64,000 nt of DNA from Legionellaceae bacterium (GTDB taxonomy: Bacteria > Pseudomonadota > Gammaproteobacteria > Legionellales > Legionellaceae), in NCBI GenBank assembly GCA_030148065.1, contig JASBUC010000028.1, positions 18,224 through 82,223 on the forward strand, given 5' to 3'. The notes under the pieces are model-generated. The model ran no database searches, had not been told where the DNA came from, and saw only the letters and a program-made list of their open reading frames with translations. Of this stretch, positions 37,424-44,869 are shown one piece after another. Made by a program: the position numbers and the translations under genes. The stretch's first letter is position 1, and each line of letters starts with the position of its first letter.

Positions 37424-38007
37424 TTCTCACCCACCTTCAACACAATGCAACAAGCATCATCGTCGTCTTTTGAGAAATCTGAGATAACATTAGAGGCTAT
37501 CTCATTCACGCTGTCTTCTAAAAGATGTTTATAATCCTTTAAATCAAAGTGTGAAGACACACCATCTGAACTCATTAAAAGGACGTCTCCTTTGGTTAAT
37601 TGTGTGGTTACCAAGTGAGGGGTTGGCATGATAAAACCTAAAACGCCATCACGACCTAGTATGCTATAGCACTCTGCCCCAAACACTCGAATGGAAATGT
37701 TGCCAATAATGACCGTCTCGAGCTTCATTGATTCTTTATGATAGCGGGCAAGCCCAATTACCCCGCCTCGTGTGGCGGTTAATTCCTGATGTAAGGACTT
37801 TGCAATGTCTTCTAGCGGTTTTGCCAGCATTGAGCCAATCAAAACTCGTATTTCTTCTGCTAACACAGCGGCTTCCCTGCCATGACCGGCAACATCGACT
37901 ATGGCAAGAAACACAGAACCGACAATTTCATCGACAAAAACCAGATCACCAGAGCACACTTCTCCCATGCAGGGACGAACTTTTTTTGCTAGCGTTATTG
38001 TCTCCAT
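37420..38007 (-). CDS. rsbX: RsbX-like PP2C/SpoIIE phosphatase
   Basis: Serine/threonine phosphatase of the SpoIIE/RsbX type, 195 residues, no sensor domain. The metal-binding parts are GDLVFVDEIVGSVFLAIVDVAGHGREAA near residues 20-47 (catalytic Asp residues and the DVAGHG motif), VLLMSSDGVSSHF near residue 153 and DDDACCIVLKV at the end. In known stressosomes RsbX resets the complex by dephosphorylating RsbR and RsbS. It overlaps rsbT by 13 bases and the kinase gene by 4, so all are coupled. Confidence 0.88.
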   Translation of the reverse strand: METITLAKKVRPCMGEVCSGDLVFVDEIVGSVFLAIVDVAGHGREAAVLAEEIRVLIGSMLAKPLEDIAKSLHQELTATRGGVIGLARYHKESMKLETVIIGNISIRVFGAECYSILGRDGVLGFIMPTPHLVTTQLTKGDVLLMSSDGVSSHFDLKDYKHLLEDSVNEIASNVISDFSKDDDDACCIVLKVGEK

Positions 38008-38399
38008 TTAATCACCACTATCTTAACTCCTTCTCCGCTTGAAGTATAAATGCCAAACTCATCCACCATCCGTTTAATTCCAGATAGACCAAGTCCTAAG
38101 GTTCCCTGCGTACTATAGTGCTCCTCCATGGCAAGCTTAGGATTGGCAATCCCTGGTCCTTTGTCTTTGGCAAGCACCCGAATACCATGCTGTTCACCTC
38201 GGATTTCTTCTTCAAAAAAAATCTCCCCTCGACCGGCGTACTTAATAATATTATTGGCAAGCTCAGAGACCACTGTTGCTAAAAGGTGGCGGTCTTTTTC
38301 TTTAAACGCCATGGTTTTAGCATAATTCATAGCATATCTGGTTGCAGCAGCCACGCTCACCTCTGAGGCGATAATGATTGAATTTCGCCCCTCAGCCAT
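37995..38399 (-). CDS. rsbT: RsbT-like serine kinase (stressosome)
   Basis: GHKL-type protein kinase of about 134 residues, starting at ATG 38399 five bases after AAGGAAAGGA; a longer TTG start at 38423 is unlikely. The N-box is TVVSELANNIIKYAGRGEI, G1 is AKDKGPGI and the G2 loop is GTLGLGLSGIKRMVDEF. In characterised stressosomes RsbT phosphorylates RsbR and RsbS, is released under stress, and activates the downstream effector. No sigma-B, RsbV, RsbW or RsbU is encoded nearby. It sits in the canonical R-S-T-X gene order. Confidence 0.92.
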   Translation of the reverse strand: MAEGRNSIIIASEVSVAAATRYAMNYAKTMAFKEKDRHLLATVVSELANNIIKYAGRGEIFFEEEIRGEQHGIRVLAKDKGPGIANPKLAMEEHYSTQGTLGLGLSGIKRMVDEFGIYTSSGEGVKIVVIKWRQ

Positions 38400-38772
38400 T
38401 GTCCTTTCCTTGCAAGTAATCAATGCTTATATCCAAGGTTCTTAAAAACACCATGCCAGCTTTTTCAAATCCTAAATTGACTAAGCTTGATGCTTGTGCG
38501 GCTTTTAGGCCTGATAGAACACTGCGCACCCCCAATAATTGCACCATTTTAGCAAGCTTCACTAAGTACTCAGCCAGAAATAAATCGATGATTTTGACCC
38601 CTGATAAATCAATCACCACCCCTCTTGGTTTTTCTTGACTACTGTGAATCTCTCTTAGCACATTCTCTTGTAAGTCTTCTAAAATACTAGACTCTAGCTC
38701 AACTTGTATTGGTACGATGAGGCATTGGTTTGAGCGATAAACCGCTATTTGATTTTTTTTTGTCTCAGTCAT
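38392..38772 (-). CDS. rsbS: RsbS-like STAS scaffold protein with altered phosphosite
   Basis: Single STAS domain of about 126 residues from ATG 38772. Pattern: LIVPIQVELESSILEDLQ, GVVIDLSGVKIIDLFLAEYL, GVRSVLSGLKAAQASSLVNLG, which aligns over its length with B. subtilis RsbS. The regulatory serine of RsbS (Ser59, in the context VDSF) is replaced by leucine here (IDLF, Leu64), and the second site (Thr86, AITL) is Ser (SSL). It overlaps rsbT slightly. It should still form the stressosome core with the RsbR-like protein, but its control by RsbT phosphorylation must differ. Confidence 0.88.
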   Translation of the reverse strand: MTETKKNQIAVYRSNQCLIVPIQVELESSILEDLQENVLREIHSSQEKPRGVVIDLSGVKIIDLFLAEYLVKLAKMVQLLGVRSVLSGLKAAQASSLVNLGFEKAGMVFLRTLDISIDYLQGKDNG

Positions 38773-38781
38773 CAGCAAAAC

Positions 38782-39684
38782 CTATTCATCTGAATTCTTT
38801 TTACCTAAAGTAGCCCCCAATTTAAGCAACGCTTCTTTAAAGCTGTCCTTTAGAGTGGCCGTGGTTGAAATACCTGATAAATCGGCCCCAATCTGCACCA
38901 AAGTTTGCGCAATGATTGGAGAAATACCTGAGAGTATGCACTCACAGCCCATCAAACTGGTTGCCTTGGTAATTTTAATTAAATGGTTTGCTACACTACT
39001 GTCGATTGCAGGTACCCCTTGAATGTCCATAATCACAATTTTCGATTCGGTGTCGATGATCTTTTGCAACATAATGTCGGTCATTTCCTGGACGCGTTTC
39101 GAATCGATGATGCCAATAACAGGCAGGATTAATATTTCTTCCCAGAGCTGTATGGTTGGTGTTGAAAGCTCTACTAAACTTCTGCTTTGCTCAGCGATGA
39201 TTTCATTCATTGAGTGACTAAAAGCTGCTGTGACAATGGCCGTATCAAGCAATATTAATTTATTTAGAACGGTAATCACTTCAACCTTATTCTTCATGTT
39301 AGAGTTGCTAATATGCTCTGTCCAAAGGGTTTGTGAATAAGAAACACCCGCACAATAAGTTCGCACCGATAAGTTAATGTCGGCATGCACACGCCCAACC
39401 CGAAATCGACTTTTTAAATAGGATTCATCAAGAACCGCATCAAAGAATTCCGTCCAATAGACCGCTTGCAGTTTTTTAACCCGATTTAAAATATTTTGCT
39501 TGTTAAAGTACTCTTCATACTCTGGGAGCATTGCCATCCATTCATAAAACTTTTCTAGCATGTCAGGAATATAGTCTTTCAAAGGCTCTGCAGAATTCCT
39601 CAAAAGGGTTAAATCCTCTTCATTGAGATTGAACATTCTAAGAGTCTCTTTGATGTTATCAAAGCCAGGTATGGACATTTCCAT
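38782..39684 (-). CDS. rsbR: RsbR-like globin-STAS stressosome sensor
   Basis: Sensor and scaffold protein of 300 residues. The N-terminal part (about 1-165) is helical and of globin-coupled-sensor type; RFRVGRVHADINL contains the probable proximal haem ligand His100, so oxygen or another diatomic gas may be the signal, as for the haem-binding RsbR of Vibrio vulnificus. The STAS domain covers about 180-290. Phospho-site equivalents are Ser229 (AIDSSVANHL; Thr171 in B. subtilis RsbR) and Thr261 (AQTLVQIG; Thr205). First gene of the eight-gene operon; the ATG follows GGGAGAAC. Confidence 0.88.
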   Translation of the reverse strand: MEMSIPGFDNIKETLRMFNLNEEDLTLLRNSAEPLKDYIPDMLEKFYEWMAMLPEYEEYFNKQNILNRVKKLQAVYWTEFFDAVLDESYLKSRFRVGRVHADINLSVRTYCAGVSYSQTLWTEHISNSNMKNKVEVITVLNKLILLDTAIVTAAFSHSMNEIIAEQSRSLVELSTPTIQLWEEILILPVIGIIDSKRVQEMTDIMLQKIIDTESKIVIMDIQGVPAIDSSVANHLIKITKATSLMGCECILSGISPIIAQTLVQIGADLSGISTTATLKDSFKEALLKLGATLGKKNSDE

Positions 39685-39906
39685 TTGTGTTCTCCCTTTT
39701 AATTTGGCTTTTGAGTATTCGATGGATCTTTACCAAATTATCCGCATTTATTGATTAAGATTAAGTATAGACGAGTCTCAGTAGAATTCTGGCCAATCAC
39801 CAAAATATGACTCAACAACATGCTTATGATACACTCAACAAGTTTAAGATATGGGCTTTGTTCGCCCATTATCCCAGCAAGCATTAACCACTAGGAGTCA
39901 ACCTCT

Positions 39907-41283
39907 ATGCCCTTTGAGCCGTTTCAAAGCCTAGATCTACCTGAGCAAACCCTTGCTTATCAGAGTCTAGTTGAGTTTATTAATCAATCTGCTTACTCAG
40001 AGTTATGTCAGCCAATTCTACAACAAGAGGCGCCGGCACCATCGACATTACTGTTGCGCTTTAATCAAACAGGCGCTGAGTCCTTTGATACCCTACAAAC
40101 ACAATTCCAGACAGCAGGCTTTATCCTTTCTTTTACAAATTCAATCACGACACTAGAAACCCATGAAACCTTTGATGAGTTTGATGAGCCTTCCGAGGAC
40201 ATAGGGGCATTAAATGACTGGATTAATGATGACTTGCTACTTGGCCCTGAAACGCTCTCAGATGATGAGTATGCCCTTGAATATTATGTCACCCAGGTTG
40301 ATAGAGAACTAGTCTTAGAGCCAGATGAATCAAGTTATCAACTCGGTCATGTTAGTGGGATTTCAGGAGATGAGCTCGATGATTACATTGAGTCAGTTTA
40401 TAACTTTGATAATTTAATTGGCCATGCTTCTCAAAGCATTAGCGTTGAAGACTCTAATGATTACTCTGCCTACCCCGAAGGCGTGACTGAGGAGACTTGG
40501 GCCGCCATTCCACAGACCATCAAACAGCATTGGGCGAACCTTGCCCCCCCTCAGGCAGACGAACAAGCGCCTGCCTTATCGCCACTACAACAATATGTCA
40601 TTACTTGTTGTCAAGATGAAAATTATCAAACCCTTGCAAACTTAAACCACAGCGCGGAGCTTGGCGAGTCTTTTAATTCGCCCATCTCTTTGCTACCCCC
40701 AGCCATTCCAGTCAGAATACCACAGGGCATTGATGAAGGGGACCTGGCAATTCCGGGTGTGAGTCCCACACTGTATGATTTAAGAGAGATGTTGTATTTA
40801 GAGCTCTACGTGGACACCATCATAATTGAAGAAACAGGCCAAGAAGAAGCTCGCCCTGACAGAGCGCCGTTTAGGCTAAACCCCACCACACGAGGGGCCT
40901 TTCATTTACATGAAATAATTCCAGCGCCTGACGCTCTAGCTAGTATTCAAGATCGTTTGCCCTTGCATCCTCTTAAATCACAACTTAAACGTATGGCAAA
41001 AGAGGCCTACCCTACAGAGCCTAGAGCCATCACCGCAAGCCCCAGCTTTTTTGATGAGGCCGCAGAGCCTCATCCCCATTTTAGTGCCTTGGAGGCAATC
41101 TATCGGACTAAGCACAGCTTCGAGGCGTTACAAGAAGAACTGAGGACATTCATGGACAGAGAAGACGTAGCAATTGACCACCGCCCTCTTTTAACTCTAT
41201 TAAATTCGATTATAGACTCAGAAACCCTCGTTGACGCACTTCATTGTTTAGAAACGAGTAACAACATTCCCTGTACCCCCTAA
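39907..41283 (+). CDS. Large acidic protein of unknown function, possible U-box-like segment
   Basis: I do not recognise the family. 458 residues, strongly acidic, without signal peptide or membrane helices, so probably cytosolic or secreted by a specialised system. The first 190 residues are rich in Asp, Glu, Ser and Leu. A segment at about 257-352 (starting SPISLLPPAIPVRIPQG and ending APFRLNPTTRGAFHLHEIIP) has the rhythm of a U-box: a PISL start, a PV.. strand, a middle helix, then the xPFRxNPxTR...IIP end. U-boxes are E3 ubiquitin-ligase domains found in Legionellales effectors such as LubX. This is tentative. GGAG precedes the ATG. A strong terminator follows. Confidence 0.7.
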   Translation: MPFEPFQSLDLPEQTLAYQSLVEFINQSAYSELCQPILQQEAPAPSTLLLRFNQTGAESFDTLQTQFQTAGFILSFTNSITTLETHETFDEFDEPSEDIGALNDWINDDLLLGPETLSDDEYALEYYVTQVDRELVLEPDESSYQLGHVSGISGDELDDYIESVYNFDNLIGHASQSISVEDSNDYSAYPEGVTEETWAAIPQTIKQHWANLAPPQADEQAPALSPLQQYVITCCQDENYQTLANLNHSAELGESFNSPISLLPPAIPVRIPQGIDEGDLAIPGVSPTLYDLREMLYLELYVDTIIIEETGQEEARPDRAPFRLNPTTRGAFHLHEIIPAPDALASIQDRLPLHPLKSQLKRMAKEAYPTEPRAITASPSFFDEAAEPHPHFSALEAIYRTKHSFEALQEELRTFMDREDVAIDHRPLLTLLNSIIDSETLVDALHCLETSNNIPCTP

Positions 41284-41286
41284 CGC

Positions 41287-41323
41287 AAATAGCCCCTCTG
41301 ATTCAAAACCAGAGGGGCTATTT
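41287..41323. terminator. Bidirectional hairpin terminator between the acidic orphan and fis
   Basis: A perfect 14-base-pair stem AAATAGCCCCTCTG / CAGAGGGGCTATTT with a 9-base loop, three bases after the upstream stop. AT pairs at the base give U-rich ends in both directions, fitting the convergent genes on each side. Confidence 0.85.
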
Positions 41324-41378
41324 CATACCTCAAATGACTGGAGCCAGTACAGCTCTAGAAGATCAAGTGATCGAGGAT

Positions 41379-41657
41379 CTATCGAGTACCAATGAACTCG
41401 TCATCAAAATAACGCTTTAGTTTAGTACGCAGGGTTCCACGACTAACACCAAGCACTCTTGCAGCTTTAGACTGGTTGTATCGAGTTAATTCCATAACGG
41501 TTCTAAATAAAGGCGCTTCAACTTCTTCAATAATGAGTTGATACATGTTTAAGTTGCTGTTGCCATTTACGGACTTTAAGTACTGTCTGACAGAAGCAGT
41601 CACGTGTTCTGCTAAAGTCATTTCACTAACGGAATTTTGCGATTGTACTGTTTCCAT
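41379..41657 (-). CDS. fis: Fis-family DNA-binding protein
   Basis: Small nucleoid-associated regulator, about 92 residues from ATG 41657 (TTGGAG eight bases upstream); an in-frame GTG at 41690 would add 11 residues. The C-terminal helix-turn-helix is intact: YNQSKAARVLGVSRGTLRTKLKRYF. The preceding dimerisation helices include PLFRTVMELTRYN. In many gammaproteobacteria fis follows dusB; here it stands alone between unrelated genes. Legionella encodes several Fis paralogues that control virulence genes, so this may be one of a family. Confidence 0.9.
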   Translation of the reverse strand: METVQSQNSVSEMTLAEHVTASVRQYLKSVNGNSNLNMYQLIIEEVEAPLFRTVMELTRYNQSKAARVLGVSRGTLRTKLKRYFDDEFIGTR

Positions 41658-41747
41658 TATTTGCTCCAAAAGGTCATTACAAAAACCCACCGTGTTTTTA
41701 GTGACACAAAATAGGCTCTACTAGATCAAATTTATCTAATCTGCGGC

Positions 41748-41753
41748 ATTATA
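41748..41753 (-). promoter_or_regulatory. Probable -10 box of fis
   Basis: TATAAT on the minus strand, a perfect -10 element about 90 bases upstream of the fis start. No convincing -35 is seen at 17 bases (TTTAAT at 18 bases is the best). The boxes lie just downstream of a TGTGTAC-rich segment. Confidence 0.5.
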
Positions 41754-41894
41754 ACACAGCTCCTGTACACAATTAAACTCTTGTGTGTACTTTTTGTAAA
41801 AACGATTGATTTTTTTAGCTTTTCTTAAGATAAGCTTAATTAATAAAGCCTTAATATACTCAAACAGCACTTAACCCCGAACAAACACTCTAAC

Positions 41895-42022
41895 CACACC
41901 CTTGCTCAAGGGAGGATTTTGAGTGCCTATTGGATTAAATTGCAAGAAGGAAGCGCAGCATACATCAGTATGTGAGCACTCATTCGAGTAATTTTAATCC
42001 AATAGGTGCCAAAAGCATCCCG
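41895..42022. repeat. Palindromic intergenic element, copy E
   Basis: Arms CCTATTGGATTAAA (41926-41939) and its exact complement (41993-42006) enclose GGAAGCGCAGCATACATC then AGTATGTGAGCACTC. A 14-base direct repeat TACTCAAACAGCAC flanks the region at 41857-41870 and 42023-42036, which could be a target-site duplication. Confidence 0.85.
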
Positions 42023-42045
42023 TACTCAAACAGCACAGAACACCC

Positions 42046-42435
42046 TCAGTCCCGAAATTTTTCGTCTATGGTAAAACTCTCCCCACAGCCACAAGCCCCA
42101 GTTTGGTTTGGATTGGTGAAAACAAACTTGGTATTTAAACCTTCTTTTTTATAATCAACAAACATGCCCTTCAAATAGGGGTAAGCCAATCGGTCAATGT
42201 AAGCTATCAGCCAGTCATTAATCACAAAGCATTTGTCCTCGTCATTGATTTCAAACACATAGTCCACCACGTAAGATAAGCCTGAACAGCCTGTTTTACT
42301 CACAGAGAAACGGATCCCTCGACACTTATCTTGTTTTTTGAGCGCTGACTCAAGGTGCTTTAGCGCGGACTCACTAAAGGACACGGCCTGCTGTTGGTCA
42401 GCGGACATCCTCTCAACCTCATTTTTCATGGTCAT
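42046..42435 (-). CDS. iscA: A-type iron-sulphur carrier (IscA/SufA/ErpA family)
   Basis: Delivers or assembles Fe-S clusters for target proteins. 129 residues from ATG 42435 (AGAAGG upstream); the family core starts near residue 20. The three conserved cysteines are present: VSKTGCSGLSY near residue 45 and GACGCGESF near residue 116. The N-terminus is somewhat longer than E. coli IscA (107). It overlaps the iscU-like gene by 17 bases, so it is coupled to it. I name it iscA from context; SufA or ErpA naming is possible. Confidence 0.88.
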   Translation of the reverse strand: MTMKNEVERMSADQQQAVSFSESALKHLESALKKQDKCRGIRFSVSKTGCSGLSYVVDYVFEINDEDKCFVINDWLIAYIDRLAYPYLKGMFVDYKKEGLNTKFVFTNPNQTGACGCGESFTIDEKFRD

Positions 42436-42787
42436 TGTTACCTTCTCTTAAACAGTCTAAAACCTTCGTCACCAAGTACCATTTGGTTCTTGGAATTTCA
42501 AATTGCGCCACTAACTCGGTAAAGGAGAGCGCCTTTAAATAAGCAAGCTCTTCTCCGATTAATCGTTCACAAAGATAAGACAAAAGCGCAATCAAGTAAG
42601 GGCAGCCCAAGGCTTTAAAGCAAGCACCCGTGATTTTTGCCCCTTCTAGTGTGAGCGTAAGCCTAAAAGAGTCTAAGCTGCCTGCTCGACCACTCTCAAA
42701 CAGACAGTATTCATCATCCAACGCGCTATTACATCTTTGACCTCGGGGTGCATAAAAATGCTCTAAAACAATGGCCGGATAATTCAT
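42419..42787 (-). CDS. IscU-like scaffold with lost cluster ligands
   Basis: 122 residues, aligned end to end with the NifU/IscU scaffold domain. Of the three cluster cysteines only one remains (Cys62 in FKALGCPYLIALLS). The first (PACGD in IscU) is GSLD here, so Cys is replaced by Ser37. The third site (VKIHCS) is TKWYLV, so both His and Cys are lost (Tyr104, Leu105). Other cysteines exist (19, 28, 56, 73, 112) but at non-canonical places. The gene is in the right place (ATGA overlap with iscS; overlap with iscA), so it is expressed with them. It may be an adaptor or a decaying scaffold, with the true IscU or SufU elsewhere. Confidence 0.78.
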   Translation of the reverse strand: MNYPAIVLEHFYAPRGQRCNSALDDEYCLFESGRAGSLDSFRLTLTLEGAKITGACFKALGCPYLIALLSYLCERLIGEELAYLKALSFTELVAQFEIPRTKWYLVTKVLDCLREGNNDHEK

Positions 42788-43944
42788 GTTGCCAATTCTT
42801 TTAAGCGCTCAAGCTCTGTTTGAATCACCTCGATGGCACGATTTATCTCATCTTCACTGGTATAGCGACCAATCGATAGGCGTATCGAACTGTAGGCCAT
42901 GACATCACTCACCCCAATTGCTTTTAGCACATACGAAGGAGCAAGAGAGGCAGAAGAGCAGGCCGATGTCGTTGAAATGGCAAGTTCGGATAATGCAAGC
43001 ATAAGTGATTCACCATCAACGCCTGCAAAACTAACGTTTAGATTACCTGGTACACGATGTTCTAAAGAGCCGTTTAAACGTATGCCATCAATCTCACAAA
43101 TTCCCTGCCATAATTTATTTCGAAGTGCCCTAATACGAGCGGCCTCGTCCTCTCTTGAGGCTTCTGCGATCTCAACGGCCTTTGCAAAACCGGCGATCTG
43201 GTGAGTGGCTAGGGTGCCAGAACGATACCCCAATTCATGACCACCACCATGCATCATTGCCTGCAATCTAACGCGTGGTTTGGACCGAACGTACAAAGCA
43301 CCGATGCCTTTAGGCCCATAAATTTTGTGAGCCGACATTGACATTAAATCAATGTTCATGTCGTTTACATCAATGGCAAGCTTACCCAAACTTTGGGCCG
43401 CATCAACATGAAATAAAATGCCGCCCTTCTCTCGTAGCAGTTGGCCAATTGCCTTAACGTCTTGTATCACCCCAATTTCATTGTTAACGTGCATTACCGA
43501 GACTAAAATTGTCTCATCTCTTAGCGCATTCTCTAGCTCTTGCAGGGAAATCAAGCCATCCTCTTTTGGCTTTAGATAAGTCACGTCAAACCCTTTACGC
43601 TCTAGTTCACTTAATGGGTCAAGTACTGCTTTGTGTTCTGTGGCAACACTGATAATGTGTCGACCTTTACGCTGATAAAACTCACTTGCGCCTTTAATCG
43701 CCAAATTATTAGATTCTGTTGCCCCTGAGGTCCAAATGATCTCTTTGCTTTGTGCCTTAATCGCTTGGCCGATGCTTCGCCGACTTTGCTCAACGGCCCG
43801 GGAAGCTTCCAGGCCATACTGATGAGTGGTCGATGCAGGATTGCCAAACTGGTCTTTGCGGCCTAAGTATTGCAACATGGTTTCAATAACACGATCATCA
43901 ACCGGGGTGGTTGCCATGTAATCAAGATAGATTGCTTTTGTCAT
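42784..43944 (-). CDS. iscS: Cysteine desulphurase
   Basis: PLP enzyme that supplies sulphur from cysteine for Fe-S clusters and tRNA thiolation. 386 residues, typical. N-terminal YLDYMATTPVDDRVIETML; PLP region TSGATESNNLAIKG (about residues 70-83); HVDAAQSLGKLAIDV; the PLP lysine in SMSAHKIYGPKG near residue 206; the mobile loop with catalytic Cys in TTSACSSASLAPSYVL near residue 328. It overlaps trmJ by 23 bases and the iscU-like gene by 4. No iscR, hscB, hscA or fdx is present in this cluster. Confidence 0.96.
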   Translation of the reverse strand: MTKAIYLDYMATTPVDDRVIETMLQYLGRKDQFGNPASTTHQYGLEASRAVEQSRRSIGQAIKAQSKEIIWTSGATESNNLAIKGASEFYQRKGRHIISVATEHKAVLDPLSELERKGFDVTYLKPKEDGLISLQELENALRDETILVSVMHVNNEIGVIQDVKAIGQLLREKGGILFHVDAAQSLGKLAIDVNDMNIDLMSMSAHKIYGPKGIGALYVRSKPRVRLQAMMHGGGHELGYRSGTLATHQIAGFAKAVEIAEASREDEAARIRALRNKLWQGICEIDGIRLNGSLEHRVPGNLNVSFAGVDGESLMLALSELAISTTSACSSASLAPSYVLKAIGVSDVMAYSSIRLSIGRYTSEDEINRAIEVIQTELERLKELAT

Positions 43945-44704
43945 CCCTTTCTCCTTGGTGTTTCTTGCTCATCTTTTGAGTTAAAACATGTTTGTCTACT
44001 TGGGTTAAAAACCCTCTTAAAATATTGACTTCTTTGGCATCTAAATCGGCTCGATTAAACAAACGCCACAACCGATTCATTAGCCGCCGAGGTGAGTTCT
44101 GGTTAAGAAACTCGACTGCTACCATGGTTGTCTCTAAATGATTAATAAGCCCTTCAATCTCTTTGCGTGTTGCCTTGTTTGCCTCTAAAGGCACCAAAAC
44201 ATCCGCTTCGTCATTTGTGGGCTGACACACTTTGAAGCACTCATAACAGAGCACTTGTACCGCTTGTGCTAAATTCAACGACCGGTAGGCATCACTGGTT
44301 GGAATGGACACCAAACCATTGCATAAACGGAGCTCGTCATTGGTAAGCCCTGTTCGCTCAGCCCCAAAAACCAAGGCAACTTGCCCCTCTTTAGCAGCCC
44401 TCTTTACGCGACAAACAGCAAGCTCAGGCGGCTCAGGCTCAATCATCACATCCCGCGAACGCGCACTGGTACCAATAACCAGCACCGCCTCTTCAATTGC
44501 TTCAGACAGGCTATCACAAACACGGGCATTTTGAAGCACATCAACAGCCCCAGAGGCCATAGCATCGGCTAAAGGATTTGGGAACACCTTAGGCTTGACC
44601 AAAATAAGCTGAGTAATACCCATCACTTTCATCGCGCGAGCGACCGCTCCAATGTTGCCTGGATGACTGGGATTAACCAGCACGATTGACACATTCTCTA
44701 ACAT
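43922..44704 (-). CDS. trmJ: tRNA (cytidine/uridine-2'-O)-methyltransferase TrmJ
   Basis: SPOUT-class enzyme that 2'-O-methylates position 32 of several tRNAs. 260 residues. N-terminal IVLVNPSHPGNIGAVARAMKVMG is the family signature; SAM-binding knot elements are ALVFGAERTGLTNDEL near residue 110 and SLNLAQAVQVLCYECF near residue 142. The trmJ-iscS adjacency is found in many gammaproteobacteria, usually with iscR in between; iscR is missing here and the genes overlap, so control of the cluster by IscR from this site is lost. Confidence 0.94.
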   Translation of the reverse strand: MLENVSIVLVNPSHPGNIGAVARAMKVMGITQLILVKPKVFPNPLADAMASGAVDVLQNARVCDSLSEAIEEAVLVIGTSARSRDVMIEPEPPELAVCRVKRAAKEGQVALVFGAERTGLTNDELRLCNGLVSIPTSDAYRSLNLAQAVQVLCYECFKVCQPTNDEADVLVPLEANKATRKEIEGLINHLETTMVAVEFLNQNSPRRLMNRLWRLFNRADLDAKEVNILRGFLTQVDKHVLTQKMSKKHQGERDDKSNLS

Positions 44705-44869
44705 AAAAGCCTATCCATCAAAAAAACTGGATTAGGATACATCTTGTTTAATTTATATTCAATTTATTTGTGGCAATGAGCCGGGATCACCACTAAACAT
44801 CTATCGAGATGGTAAAAATGTTGGTAAAATGCCCGCCTAAAATCCAATGAGCACAACACAAGGTACCCT

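Larger units (their letters stand above)
41658..42045. other. Intergenic region between fis and iscA
   Basis: Holds the fis promoter region (-10 at 41748-41753), an AT-rich stretch (about 41780-41860) and palindromic copy E with its flanking 14-base direct repeats. I see no other coding or RNA gene. Confidence 0.6.
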
